Shown piece by piece: positions 16,475 to 24,711 of a stretch of 47,013 nt of DNA. The first letter of the stretch is position 1, and each line of letters starts with the position of its first letter. Under the pieces are notes generated by a model. That model was not told where the DNA came from. It made no database searches and saw only the letters and a program-made list of their open reading frames with translations. The stretch lies in contig NZ_JAAXYC010000024.1 of the NCBI RefSeq assembly GCF_018619185.1, positions 1-47,013 on the forward strand, given 5' to 3'. The position numbers and the translations under genes are program-made. The DNA comes from Streptomyces sp. McG3. GTDB lineage: Bacteria > Actinomycetota > Actinomycetes > Streptomycetales > Streptomycetaceae.

Positions 16475-16585
16475 GTGCCTGACGACACCCAGCAAGCGAA
16501 TCCAGCTGTCCCGAGCCCGGCGGCCGGAGACGAATCCCACGAGCACCCCGCCAAGTGGAAGCAGGCCGCAAGACGGTCGAGGTGA
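16475..16585 (+). CDS. Small ORF before ASCH-NUDIX gene, possibly its frameshifted start
   Basis: A 36-residue frame starts with GTG at 16475, just after GGAGG at 16465-16469. It is polar and disordered at first (PDDTQQANPAVPSPAAGDES) and ends in AKWKQAARRSR. Its stop overlaps an ATG of the next gene as TGATG at 16583-16587. Two readings are possible. It may be a short leader coupled to the next gene. Alternatively it may be the original N-terminus of the ASCH domain, put out of frame by a single-base change near 16550, since the next frame begins mid-domain with VEAGRKTVEV and has no ribosome site of its own. Confidence 0.45.
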   Translation: MPDDTQQANPAVPSPAAGDESHEHPAKWKQAARRSR

Positions 16586-17352
16586 TGGTGGCCGCTCCGA
16601 GGAAGCGCGTCGTCGCGGTCGGTGACACGGTTGTCTTCCGGGATCGGGACACCGGGCGGGAACTCGATGTCGTCGTGCAGCGGATCACCCCCTACCGCTC
16701 CTTCGAGGACCTGCTCAGCTCGGAGAACCCTGCGCGCATCGACCCGGACGGGCCGCCCGGAGAGCTGCCCGCCGTCCTCCGCAGCGTCTACCCGCCAGAC
16801 AGGGAAGCCCTCGGCGTTCTCGCCCTCGCCTTCAATCACCGCCCGGCCCGGCCCGGCCGCCCCATGCCGATGACGCCCCAGGCGTACGCGCAGACCGTCC
16901 CCCACCACACGGTGTACGGCTGCCTGTACATCCGCGACGAACACGACCGGCCGATTCAGCTCCGCTCGGTCTACGGCTCGCGGCTCTGGCAGTTCCCGGG
17001 CGGCGACCTCGACGCTCCCGGCGAGGATCCTCTACAGACCGCCCTGCGCGAGACGGTCGAGGAAACGGGCATCGAACTCGGTCCGGACACTCCGACGCTC
17101 CTCCTGACGCACTTCCTGCACGCCGGGCCGCGACTGCCGCTGAACAAGGTGGGGCTCATCTTCGACGGAGGGCAGCTGACCGCCGACCAGCTCGGCCGGA
17201 TCCGACTCGATCCCGCCGAGCACGACATGTGGGCTGTCCACGACCTACTGACCTGGCAGGAGCTGATGGCTCCGCGTGCCTTCGACCGCCTCGACGCCGT
17301 CGAGCGAGCCCGCCATGGCGAGGGCCCCTCCTATCTGTTCACGCACACCTGA
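16555..17352 (+). CDS. ASCH-NUDIX fusion protein
   Basis: A 265-residue protein with two domains. Residues ~1-95 look like an ASCH RNA/nucleotide-binding beta-barrel: GRKTVEV, VGDTVVFRD, VVVQRITPYRSFEDLL and LGVLALAF are in the family order. Residues ~115-260 are a NUDIX hydrolase with GGDLDAPGEDPLQTAL followed by RETVEETGI. That box has one extra residue between Gly and the first Glu. The GTG at 16555 includes the whole KTVEV strand; an ATG at 16585 would cut it. The first ASCH strand seems missing (see the small upstream frame). A fusion of these domains suggests sensing and hydrolysis of a modified nucleotide or RNA end; this is inference. A truncated methyltransferase gene follows after 29 bp. 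Confidence 0.75.
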   Translation: MEAGRKTVEVMVAAPRKRVVAVGDTVVFRDRDTGRELDVVVQRITPYRSFEDLLSSENPARIDPDGPPGELPAVLRSVYPPDREALGVLALAFNHRPARPGRPMPMTPQAYAQTVPHHTVYGCLYIRDEHDRPIQLRSVYGSRLWQFPGGDLDAPGEDPLQTALRETVEETGIELGPDTPTLLLTHFLHAGPRLPLNKVGLIFDGGQLTADQLGRIRLDPAEHDMWAVHDLLTWQELMAPRAFDRLDAVERARHGEGPSYLFTHT

Positions 17353-17381
17353 CGTTTCTCACCGCTCACCCAGGAGGCACC

Positions 17382-17575
17382 GTGCTCGCAGAGGACATCA
17401 ACACTCGGGCCTGGCAGATCAACGGCCGGCGCCAATTGGCCCGTGGCTACACCCCTCCCGACCCCTACCGGCTCGGCTGGATGCCCGAGGAAGGGACCGG
17501 TTCGGGTGCAGAAGCCCTTGGCGACGTCAAAGGCCGCCGCGTCCTGGACATCGGTTCCGGAGCCGCCCACCACGC
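17382..17575 (+). pseudogene. N-terminal fragment of a SAM methyltransferase
   Basis: GTG at 17382 follows AGGAGG by about 6 nt, so this was an expressed gene. About 65 residues are conserved: AWQINGRRQLARGYTPPDPY, then a linker and VLDIGSGAAHHAV as SAM-binding motif I. Just after motif I the sequence switches, near 17570, into a tyrosine-recombinase fragment in another frame. The rest of the methyltransferase is lost. Its position after the ASCH-NUDIX gene suggests they once formed an operon. Confidence 0.65.
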
Positions 17576-17766
17576 CGTTCGCCGACGCGGGGGTCCGAGT
17601 ACACGTCCTCCGCAGGATCGCCGGCCACGGTTCACTGACCACCACCCAGCGCTACCTGCACCCGGACGTCCACAAGATCACGGCCGCCGGAGCGGCGCTC
17701 TCGGCCCACTTCAGCGCGCTGCGCGCACCACGCTCGCTGCCGAGCCCCATCGTCATGACCCGCTGA
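17569..17766 (+). pseudogene. C-terminal fragment of a tyrosine integrase
   Basis: LRRIAGHGSLTTTQRYLHP is the C-terminal catalytic segment of a phage-type tyrosine recombinase, with the GH pair and the nucleophilic Tyr in QRYLHP. About 60 residues remain; the Arg and HxxR boxes upstream are gone. It ends 119 bp from the 3' end of tRNA-Pro, the usual place for the integrase of an element inserted in a tRNA gene. It therefore supports the island model, and the element cannot excise with its own integrase. Confidence 0.75.
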
Positions 17767-17826
17767 CCCGGAGACCCGGTCAAGGACGCCGGACCTCCAG
17801 CTGGTCCCCAACTGGTCCCCAGAAAT

Positions 17827-17860
17827 GATCCAGGGCCGGTTTCGGATTACTCCGAAACCG

Positions 17861-17870
<10 letters not shown>
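17827..17870. terminator. Perfect 20-bp hairpin, tRNA-Pro terminator
   Basis: Arms 17827-17846 and 17851-17870 are exact reverse complements around a TTAC loop. The stem lies 16 bp beyond the tRNA 3' end on the minus strand. Only part of the right arm (from 17861) is included in the att repeat at 3963. Confidence 0.8.
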
Positions 17871-17959
<89 letters not shown>

Positions 17960-18009
17960 TCGCGTTTCCGCCGGTTTTCCCCGGTTGACCGCGCAGGACA
18001 AACATTACC

Positions 18010-20664
18010 TCACTCCGAGGACCGTATCGACGCCCGTGCCTGTTGGGCGCGGGCGGCCAGCCCCTCGGCGCCGCAGGCCATCGCCTGCTTCTGGGCGCGG
18101 GCGAGCTCCCGGTGCGAACCGATCGCGATGCCGTAGTCGACCCGGGCGAGAGCGTGCTCGTAGGCGGAGGGGGACTTCTCCAGGTGTCCCACCGCCTCGG
18201 CCAGCAGTTGCGCGGACCGTTCCGGGGGCGCGAAGAGGGCGACGCAGCGCAGCGCCTCCCCCATGGCGGTGGGCGTGCCGAATCTTTCGGCGTGCACGCG
18301 GTTCCGGGCGGCGAGGTGGGCCGCGCGGGCCGGGTCGTCATCGGCCAGGGCCCGCGCCAGGTCGCCGGCCCAGGGAGCCCAGACGCCGTTGAAGCGTTCG
18401 CGCGACTCCAGAGCGGCGCCCGCCGCTTCGAGCTCCGCGATCGCGTCCTCCCTGCGGCCCTCCGCCAGCAGCAGGCGGCCCCGCATGGACGGACCGTCGG
18501 GCAGCACCATGGCGCTGGGGTAGGGCGGGCCGAAGTCGTAGCGGTCGGCGATACGGCGGGCCTCCTCGGTGCGCCCGCGGGCCAGCAGGGTGTCGATGAG
18601 CAGGCAGGCCGCGTCCCAGTGGACGGGGAGTCCGGAACCGACGCGGTCGGCGAGGCGGAGCCCCTCGCGCAGGAAGCCCTCGGCCTCCGCGAGACGGCCG
18701 CGACGGCGGTGGACCATGCCGAGCAGGGTGTGCGCGAACGCCAGGTGGGCTCCGCTCCAGCCGGAGATCTCGAAGGCCCGGACCGCTTCGCCGAAGAGGC
18801 TCTCGGCACGGTCCAACTGGTCGACGAAGGTGTAGGCGATACCGACCATGGTGGGGAGTTCGAAACCCCACTCGGAGTCGGTCCAGCCGAGCCCCCGGGC
18901 GGGACTGCCGTCGATCAGCGCGCGTTCGCACAGGTCCACGATGAGCTGGGCGTTCTCACCGCGCACCATGGCGTCGAAGGCCCGCAGCGTGAGCAGCGCC
19001 CGCTCCGCGTTGTCGCGGCCCTTGAGGTGGTCGGCGTTACGGGCGAGCCGCCGGGAGCGGGCCGGTCCATCGTCCTCGGTGGCCTGCATGCCCTCCCACA
19101 TGAAGTGCGCGGCCTGCAGCCGCATCAGCCCGGAGCCGGGTGCGGTGCGCGCGGCCTCGGCGGCCAGCGAGAGCGCCGCGTCCTTGAGCTGGTTGTTGTG
19201 GGCGAGCGCGGCGGCGAGCCGGAAGGTGGCGTCGACCCGCAGCCCGTCGTCGAGCCCCGGCATGTCCAGGGCGGCGCGCAGGTGCTGGACCGTGGTGGGC
19301 GGCGAGCTCAGCAGCGTCGCACAGCCCAGCTCGTACAGGAGGACCGCCCGGTCCTTGGGGCGCGGCGGCTCTTCCAGCGCCCGTTCCAGGCAGCGCCGGG
19401 CCGCTTCGGGCGCACCGACGGCGAGGTGCTGGCCGGCGGCTTCCCGCAGTTGCGCGACCAGTTCCTGGTCGTCGTCCGGGTGGACCTCCAGCAGGTGCCG
19501 GGAGGCCGCTGCGGCGCCCAGGCCGGCCCGGGTGATCGCCCAGGCGGCGCGCCCGTGCATGGCGGTGCGGGTGGCCGGCGGGATCGAGCGGTAGACCGCC
19601 GTCGCGATCAGCGGGTGGACGAACTCCAACGGGTCGAAACCGCTGACGATACGGGCGTCACGCAGCCGGGCCGTGCAGTCGGCGGCCTCCGCCGAGCTCA
19701 TTCCGGCGAGGGTGGCGGCCAGTTCCTGCGAGATGTCGGTACCCAGCACCGCGGCGGCCCAGGCGAAGCGGTTGGCGTTCGTGCCGAGCCGCTCCAAGCG
19801 GGCGACGAGGCCGCTGCCCCTGGCGGACGCGCCGAGCTCGCGCAGTTCGCCCGCGGATTCCTCCACCGGCGGCAGTTCGCGGTCCTGGACCTTGGCGACC
19901 AGTTCGACCGCCTCGTACGGATTGCCTCCGGTGACGGCCCACACCTCACGGCAGAACGGGTCGTCGGCGTGATCACCGAGGCCCGCGCGGACCAGTACGG
20001 CGGTGGCGTCCGGAGTCAGGGCCCGCAGGGCGACCCGGGTCACCGTCCCCTCACTGCCGAAGCCGCGCTCGGCCGCGCGGTCGGCGATGTAGTTGGCGTC
20101 GCGCTCGGCCAGCTCCTGCGGGCGGTGGGCCTGCACCACCAGGAGCGGCAGTTCACCGAGGCGGGCGGTGAACGAGGCCAGCCAGGCCAGGGATTCACCG
20201 TCCGCCCAGTGCGCGTCGTCCACGATGAGCAGTAACGGCCGGTGGCTGAGCCGGGACGCGAGCCGGCCGACGACGAAGTCCAGGCCGTCGCGCACACCCT
20301 GCGGATCGGGCTGCGGCCCGCTCGGCTCGGCGAGTCCCAGGGCCGGGGCGGTCGTCTCGTACCAGTCGCCGAACAGGGCACGGGTCTCGTCGGGCGGGAA
20401 CTGATCCAGTGCGGGCTGCAGCAACTGCCGTACGACGTGGAACGGTACGGAGGTGACGGTCTCGCCTCCCCGGGCGGACCAGACGGTGCAGCGGTCGGCG
20501 GCCATCCGCCGGATCTCCGCGAGCAGTGCGGTCTTGCCGATCCCCGCCTCTCCGCTGAATACCAGGAGTCCGCCGACGGCCTGCGCACCGCAGAGGGCGT
20601 CAACCGCCTCCGCGGCGGCGGCGAGTTCCGGTTCACGCTCGTACAACGGCTGGGACGGCTTCAT
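18010..20664 (-). CDS. Large STAND/AAA ATPase (LAL-like without LuxR domain)
   Basis: An 884-residue ATPase resembling MalT/LAL-type regulators. Walker A is GEAGIGKT (residues 38-45), Walker B is LLLIVDDAHWAD (~205), and VTGGNPYEAVELV is a sensor-like region typical of this family. The remaining ~500 residues are helical TPR-like repeats. LAL regulators normally end in a LuxR helix-turn-helix of ~60 residues. Here the protein stops after ARAQQARASIRSSE with no such domain, so DNA binding is not evident. ATG at 20664 is preceded by GGGAAGGG. It is divergent from the DUF309 gene. It may act through protein contacts; targets are unknown. Confidence 0.8.
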   Translation of the reverse strand: MKPSQPLYEREPELAAAAEAVDALCGAQAVGGLLVFSGEAGIGKTALLAEIRRMAADRCTVWSARGGETVTSVPFHVVRQLLQPALDQFPPDETRALFGDWYETTAPALGLAEPSGPQPDPQGVRDGLDFVVGRLASRLSHRPLLLIVDDAHWADGESLAWLASFTARLGELPLLVVQAHRPQELAERDANYIADRAAERGFGSEGTVTRVALRALTPDATAVLVRAGLGDHADDPFCREVWAVTGGNPYEAVELVAKVQDRELPPVEESAGELRELGASARGSGLVARLERLGTNANRFAWAAAVLGTDISQELAATLAGMSSAEAADCTARLRDARIVSGFDPLEFVHPLIATAVYRSIPPATRTAMHGRAAWAITRAGLGAAAASRHLLEVHPDDDQELVAQLREAAGQHLAVGAPEAARRCLERALEEPPRPKDRAVLLYELGCATLLSSPPTTVQHLRAALDMPGLDDGLRVDATFRLAAALAHNNQLKDAALSLAAEAARTAPGSGLMRLQAAHFMWEGMQATEDDGPARSRRLARNADHLKGRDNAERALLTLRAFDAMVRGENAQLIVDLCERALIDGSPARGLGWTDSEWGFELPTMVGIAYTFVDQLDRAESLFGEAVRAFEISGWSGAHLAFAHTLLGMVHRRRGRLAEAEGFLREGLRLADRVGSGLPVHWDAACLLIDTLLARGRTEEARRIADRYDFGPPYPSAMVLPDGPSMRGRLLLAEGRREDAIAELEAAGAALESRERFNGVWAPWAGDLARALADDDPARAAHLAARNRVHAERFGTPTAMGEALRCVALFAPPERSAQLLAEAVGHLEKSPSAYEHALARVDYGIAIGSHRELARAQKQAMACGAEGLAARAQQARASIRSSE

Positions 20665-20774
20665 GCCCACCCTTCCCACAGAGGCAGTCTTCTCGACGGT
20701 CGAGCCTAGTCGTGCGCGGGTGCTCGTCGACAGGGTTCGCGCGATTCTCCGCAGGTGCGGGGCACAATCGAGTG

Positions 20775-21254
20775 GTGAACGAGACGCGCAGAGACCGTGA
20801 TGCCGAGGGCCGGGCGCGCAACGCGCGCCCCCGTGACGGACTGGGACGCCCCCTGCCGTACGGCACACCCGGCGTCGAACGACAGCCGGAGGGGGTCGTC
20901 CGCACGCCCTCGGAGACGCTCCGGGAGGCGCAGCGACTGCTGGACGCGGGAATGCCGTTCCACGCGCACGAGGTCTTCGAGGACGCCTGGAAGTCGGGCC
21001 CGGAGGACGAGCGCGAACTCTGGCGGGGGCTGGCCCAGCTCGCGGTGGGGCTGACCCATTCCGCGCGGGGCAACACCGCGGGCGGCGCGCGGCTGTTGCG
21101 CCGGGGCGCGGGGGCGCTCGCCCCGTTCACCGCGTCCGGGCCGCACGGCATCGCGGCCGCGGGGCTGTCCGACTGGGCGCGGCAGTTGGCGGACCGGGTG
21201 GAGGCAGGCCCGACGATTGACGCGGCGGCCGAGGCGCCGCGCCTGCGGAGGTAG
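20775..21254 (+). CDS. DUF309 family protein
   Basis: A 159-residue protein with the DUF309 core FHAHEVFEDAWK (residues ~59-70), then ELWRGLAQLAVGLTHSARGN (~79-98) and ARLLRRGAGAL. The two conserved His-containing helices are diagnostic. Family function is unknown. GTG at 20775 is chosen; CACAAT ends 6 nt before it and there is no ribosome site, so the transcript is probably leaderless. The first ~35 residues are a polar Arg-rich extension. Divergent from the large ATPase. Confidence 0.85.
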   Translation: MNETRRDRDAEGRARNARPRDGLGRPLPYGTPGVERQPEGVVRTPSETLREAQRLLDAGMPFHAHEVFEDAWKSGPEDERELWRGLAQLAVGLTHSARGNTAGGARLLRRGAGALAPFTASGPHGIAAAGLSDWARQLADRVEAGPTIDAAAEAPRLRR

Positions 21255-21353
21255 CCCGAAGGCCGTAGCCGGGGCCGGTCCCGAGGCGGGGCCAGGAGCG
21301 GAAGAACCGGCTCCGCGGGCCCCGGCTCCGTGCAGCTACTACGATCCGGCTCC

Positions 21354-21767
21354 ATGAGCACTTCTGACCAGGATCAGGACCAGCACCGGGACCAGCGCGA
21401 GGAGGACGGGGCCGCCGACTCCCCGATAGCCGACGCCGTCGCGGAGACGGAAGCGGACACGGCGACGGCTGCGGCTGCGGTCGGAGGCGGCGCTGATGGT
21501 GAGGGCGGGAAGAGACTCACCCCGCGCCAGGCCCGGCGGCTGCGGATCGTGCTCTCCTCGGTGGGCATGGCGGCGATGGCCCTCGTGCTCGGGCTGCGCA
21601 TCGCGAGCCGCTCATCGGTGCTCGTCGTCGGCGTCTACGGGCTCGCGCTCATCCTGTGCGGCGTGGTGATCGAGCTGAGCAGGAACGGACGCACCCGACT
21701 GGCCAGCTGGCTGCTGGGGACCGGGCTGCTGGCCGCCGTGGGAGCGGACTGGCTGCTGCTTCCCTGA
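21354..21767 (+). CDS. Small membrane protein with acidic N-terminal tail
   Basis: A 137-residue protein of unknown function. Residues 1-50 are an acidic, disordered Asp/Glu/Ala/Gly-rich tail. A basic segment (KRLTPRQARRLR) follows, then three hydrophobic helices: ~65-85, ~89-107 and ~117-135. TACGAT lies 8 nt before the ATG and no ribosome site is seen, so it may be leaderless. It converges on the TSUP gene with only 18 bp between the stops. Confidence 0.65.
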   Translation: MSTSDQDQDQHRDQREEDGAADSPIADAVAETEADTATAAAAVGGGADGEGGKRLTPRQARRLRIVLSSVGMAAMALVLGLRIASRSSVLVVGVYGLALILCGVVIELSRNGRTRLASWLLGTGLLAAVGADWLLLP

Positions 21768-21785
21768 GAAGGCGGTCCAGCTGCC

Positions 21786-22589
21786 TCAGACCAGCAGCAG
21801 TTGAAGTCCGCCGACCACCGTCGCACCGATGACGATCCGGTCGAAGACCTTCTGGTTGATCCGGTCGACGCACACCCGGCCCAGGTAGGCGCCGGGCAGG
21901 ACGAACAGCAGCAGGCAGGCGTCGAGCAGCAGGGAGCGGGCGTCGATCAGGCCGAGGCCCACGCTGAACGGCACCTTGGACACGTTCAGGATCAGGAAGA
22001 ACCAGGCCGAGGTACCGAGGAAGCCGAGCTTGCGGAAGCCGGCCGAGAGCAGATAGAGCGACATCACCGGCCCGCCGGCGTTGGCGACCATCGTGGTGAA
22101 CCCCCCGAGAACCCCGTAGCCGCGCGCGGCGGTCCGGCCGGTGCCGGTAGCGGCTTCGTCGCCCGCGGCGGGCCCGGTGTCCGCCTCGGCCCCGGTGCCC
22201 GCCTCGGCCCCGGTCTCCTTCTCCGCGATCCGGCGGCGCCACAGCGTCACGCCCGTCATGAACAGCAGGATCGCGCCGATGGAGGTACGGACCGCCGCGT
22301 CGTCGGCCCACAGCAGGAAAAGGGTGCCCATCACGACGCCCACGGCGACGGCGGGGAACAGCCGCAGCAGGGTGGGCCAGTGGGCGTGACGGCGGTAGAC
22401 GTGTACGGCGAGGAGATCGCCGACGATGAGGATCGGGAGCAGTACCCCGGTCGATTCGCGGGCCGGGAGAACGGCCGCGAAGACCGCGAGGCTGATCGTA
22501 TTGGCACCGCTGACAGCTGTCTTGGAGAAGCCGACGAGGGTGGATGCCGCCGCGAGTGCGGCCAGTTGCCAGAGGCTGATGGTGTCCAT
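21786..22589 (-). CDS. TSUP-family transporter (TauE/SafE)
   Basis: A 267-residue membrane transporter of the sulfite/sulfonate exporter superfamily, with about eight hydrophobic helices. Landmarks are ASTLVGFSKTAVSGANTISL at the N-terminus (the first family repeat) and GFTTMVANAGGPVMSLYLL at ~160-178 (the second repeat). The loop between the halves (residues ~120-150) is an unusual Ala/Gly/Thr/Glu-rich repeat. The substrate is unknown; TSUP members move sulfite, sulfonates or other organic anions. Divergent from DUF2264 across a repeat-rich promoter region. Confidence 0.85.
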   Translation of the reverse strand: MDTISLWQLAALAAASTLVGFSKTAVSGANTISLAVFAAVLPARESTGVLLPILIVGDLLAVHVYRRHAHWPTLLRLFPAVAVGVVMGTLFLLWADDAAVRTSIGAILLFMTGVTLWRRRIAEKETGAEAGTGAEADTGPAAGDEAATGTGRTAARGYGVLGGFTTMVANAGGPVMSLYLLSAGFRKLGFLGTSAWFFLILNVSKVPFSVGLGLIDARSLLLDACLLLFVLPGAYLGRVCVDRINQKVFDRIVIGATVVGGLQLLLV

Positions 22590-22655
22590 GTCGGGAAAGA
22601 TGGTAAGCGCACCGGTTTTCCGGCCGACGCGCCTACACCCACCCCTCCATGAGCG

Positions 22656-22707
22656 TTTGATCGATTCAGCCCGCTTTTGATCGATCTATTGACCCTCTTC
22701 GATCAGT
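22656..22707. promoter_or_regulatory. Direct repeats TTTGATCGAT upstream of DUF2264 gene
   Basis: TTTGATCGATT (22656) and TTTGATCGATC (22676) are spaced 20 bp apart, and TTCGATCAGT (22698) follows 22 bp later. Each unit holds the palindrome GATC/ATCGAT. Spacing near two helical turns on one face suggests cooperative regulator binding. The last repeat lies 17 bp before the DUF2264 start. Confidence 0.5.
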
Positions 22708-22723
22708 CGCTCAGGATTTCCGC

Positions 22724-24646
22724 ATGACCGTCTCCCTTGGTGCCCTCTTCGAACTCCCTCCGGAAGACCGCGCGTCGAGCCCGTACACCGGATACACCCG
22801 CGCCCACTGGGAGGCGGCCGCCGACAGGATGCTGGACGCCGCGTGGAAGTGGGCCACGCCGGGTGGCGCCCGGCTCGACCTGCCCGGCCCCCCGTCGCAC
22901 TCGGGTGTCCGCTCCGACGGGCTGGAGGGGTACGCGCGCACGTTCCTGGCGGCCGGCTTCCGGGTCGCGGGGGCGGGCGGCAAGGACCCGAACGGGCTGC
23001 TGGAGCGGTACGCGGACGGGCTCGACGCCGGTACGCGGACACCGGGCCGGGACGACGCGGAGTCCTGGCCGCTGATCCTGGACCACGATGTGCGGGGGCA
23101 GCCCATGGTGGAGTCCGCCTCGGTGGCCCTCGGGCTGCGGCTCACCCGGCCCTGGCTCTGGGACCGGCTGACGCCCGACGTGCGGGACCGGGCGGAGCAG
23201 TGGCTGCGGGGCGCGCTGCGGCACGTTCCGGCGGGCAACAACTGGTACCTGTTCCCGTACACCGTGGCCGGTTTCCTGGAGTCGGTGGGCCGGGGCGACG
23301 CGGAGACGGCACGGGCCCGGGAGCGGGCTCTGGAGCTGCTGGAGAGCTGGTACCGGGGCGACGGCTGGTACGCCGACGGGGACGGGCGCGCCTTTGACCA
23401 CTACAACGGCTGGGCACTGCACCTGTATCCGCTGCTCGACGCCCATCTGTCGGGCGACGCGCGGGAGTCGGCGCGGCACGGGGCGCGGTTGCGCGAGCAT
23501 CTGGAGAGCTTCTCGCTGATGTTCGGCGGCGACGGGGCCCCGCTGCATTTCGGGCGCTCGCTGACCTATCGCTTCGCCGCGAGCGCGGGTGTGGGTCTGG
23601 GCGCGGTGACCGGGCACACGCCCCTCGCCCCGGGGGCGTCCCGGCGGGTGGCCAGCGGGGCGCTGCGATACTTCCTGGAGCGCGGCGCGGTCGACGGGAG
23701 CGGGCTGTTGAGCCTCGGCTGGCACGGCCCGCACGCGGCGACGCTGCAGACCTACTCCGGTCCCGCGTCGCCTTATTGGGCGTCGAAGGCGTTCGTGTCC
23801 CTGTTGGCTCCCGCCGAGCATCCATTCTGGTCGTCGCCGGAGGAGGCGGCCCCGAGCGAGGGGCGCGACCGGGTGCTGTCCGTGCCCGCGGCGGGCTTTC
23901 TGGTGCAGTCGACGCGGGCGGACGGCGTGGTGCGGCTGCACAACCACGGCAGCGACCATGTCCGCGCGGACGAGGGCGAGTCCGCGGCCGACGAGGACCC
24001 GCACTACGCGCGGCTCGCGTACTCCACCGTGACCGGACCCACCTCGGCGGCGAACACCGCGGACAACCATATGTCGGTGACGGTGGGCGGGGCACGCAGC
24101 GCACGGCGGCGCATCCATCCGCTCGGGTCCGGGCACGGCGACGGCTGGGGCTGGGCGGCCTCCTGGCACCTGCCGGTGTTTCCGGCGGGCCCGTCCACCG
24201 TCCCCGGGCTGCGGGTGGAGAGCGCGATCGTGGCGCGGGGCCGCCATGAACTGCGGGTGCACCGGGTACTGGGCGCGCCGGACGGGGCGCGGGCCGAGCT
24301 GACGGGCTGGGCCACCGACCCCGGCGGCACGGTGCGCTCACGGTTGTGGGGGCTGCACGGCTGGGAGGCTCCCGAGGACGTACGGGCCCCGCAGGGGACG
24401 GCGTTCGCCCGCTGGGCGACCGTGCCCCGGCTCGCCGCCGATGTGACCGGCACGGTGGTCCTGGCCGCCCTGGCCTCCCTCACCGCCGACCCGGAAGCCG
24501 ACCCGGAGCCCGCCGAGGTGGTGGGCCGGGTGGGGGTGGCCGGTGACACGGTCGAGGTGCGCTGGGCGCAGGACGGGGCGCGGACGCGGATCACGTTCGG
24601 CGGTGCGGCGGTGACGGTGGAGCACGGGCCGGCCGGCACCGCCTGA
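22724..24646 (+). CDS. DUF2264 family protein
   Basis: A 640-residue protein of the DUF2264 family. The N-terminal ~380 residues form an alpha/alpha-barrel-like region typical of enzymes acting on carbohydrates: SDGLEGYARTFLAAGFRVAG, GNNWYLFPYTVAGFLES and DHYNGWALHLYPLLDA. The rest is a beta-rich C-terminal domain. These features resemble polysaccharide lyase or glycoside hydrolase folds, so a role in sugar breakdown is plausible but unproven. No signal peptide, so probably cytoplasmic. Likely controlled through the three direct repeats just upstream. No sugar transporter is adjacent. Ends in a strong shared terminator. Confidence 0.82.
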   Translation: MTVSLGALFELPPEDRASSPYTGYTRAHWEAAADRMLDAAWKWATPGGARLDLPGPPSHSGVRSDGLEGYARTFLAAGFRVAGAGGKDPNGLLERYADGLDAGTRTPGRDDAESWPLILDHDVRGQPMVESASVALGLRLTRPWLWDRLTPDVRDRAEQWLRGALRHVPAGNNWYLFPYTVAGFLESVGRGDAETARARERALELLESWYRGDGWYADGDGRAFDHYNGWALHLYPLLDAHLSGDARESARHGARLREHLESFSLMFGGDGAPLHFGRSLTYRFAASAGVGLGAVTGHTPLAPGASRRVASGALRYFLERGAVDGSGLLSLGWHGPHAATLQTYSGPASPYWASKAFVSLLAPAEHPFWSSPEEAAPSEGRDRVLSVPAAGFLVQSTRADGVVRLHNHGSDHVRADEGESAADEDPHYARLAYSTVTGPTSAANTADNHMSVTVGGARSARRRIHPLGSGHGDGWGWAASWHLPVFPAGPSTVPGLRVESAIVARGRHELRVHRVLGAPDGARAELTGWATDPGGTVRSRLWGLHGWEAPEDVRAPQGTAFARWATVPRLAADVTGTVVLAALASLTADPEADPEPAEVVGRVGVAGDTVEVRWAQDGARTRITFGGAAVTVEHGPAGTA

Positions 24647-24648
24647 GA

Positions 24649-24702
24649 CCTCGCGTTCGGATCGGGCCGGACCGGGGAGCCCGGCCCGATCCGAACGCGA
24701 GG
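24649..24702. terminator. Perfect 22-bp bidirectional terminator
   Basis: Arms 24649-24670 and 24681-24702 are exact reverse complements with a 10-nt loop. It lies between the convergent DUF2264 and lutC genes and can serve both. Confidence 0.85.
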
Positions 24703-24711
24703 CCCACGGTG

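Noticed and set aside
18043..20235. 730-codon plus-strand frame opposite the STAND ATPase
   Set aside because: Antisense shadow with repetitive Gly/Val/Arg composition; the minus-strand protein has Walker motifs.
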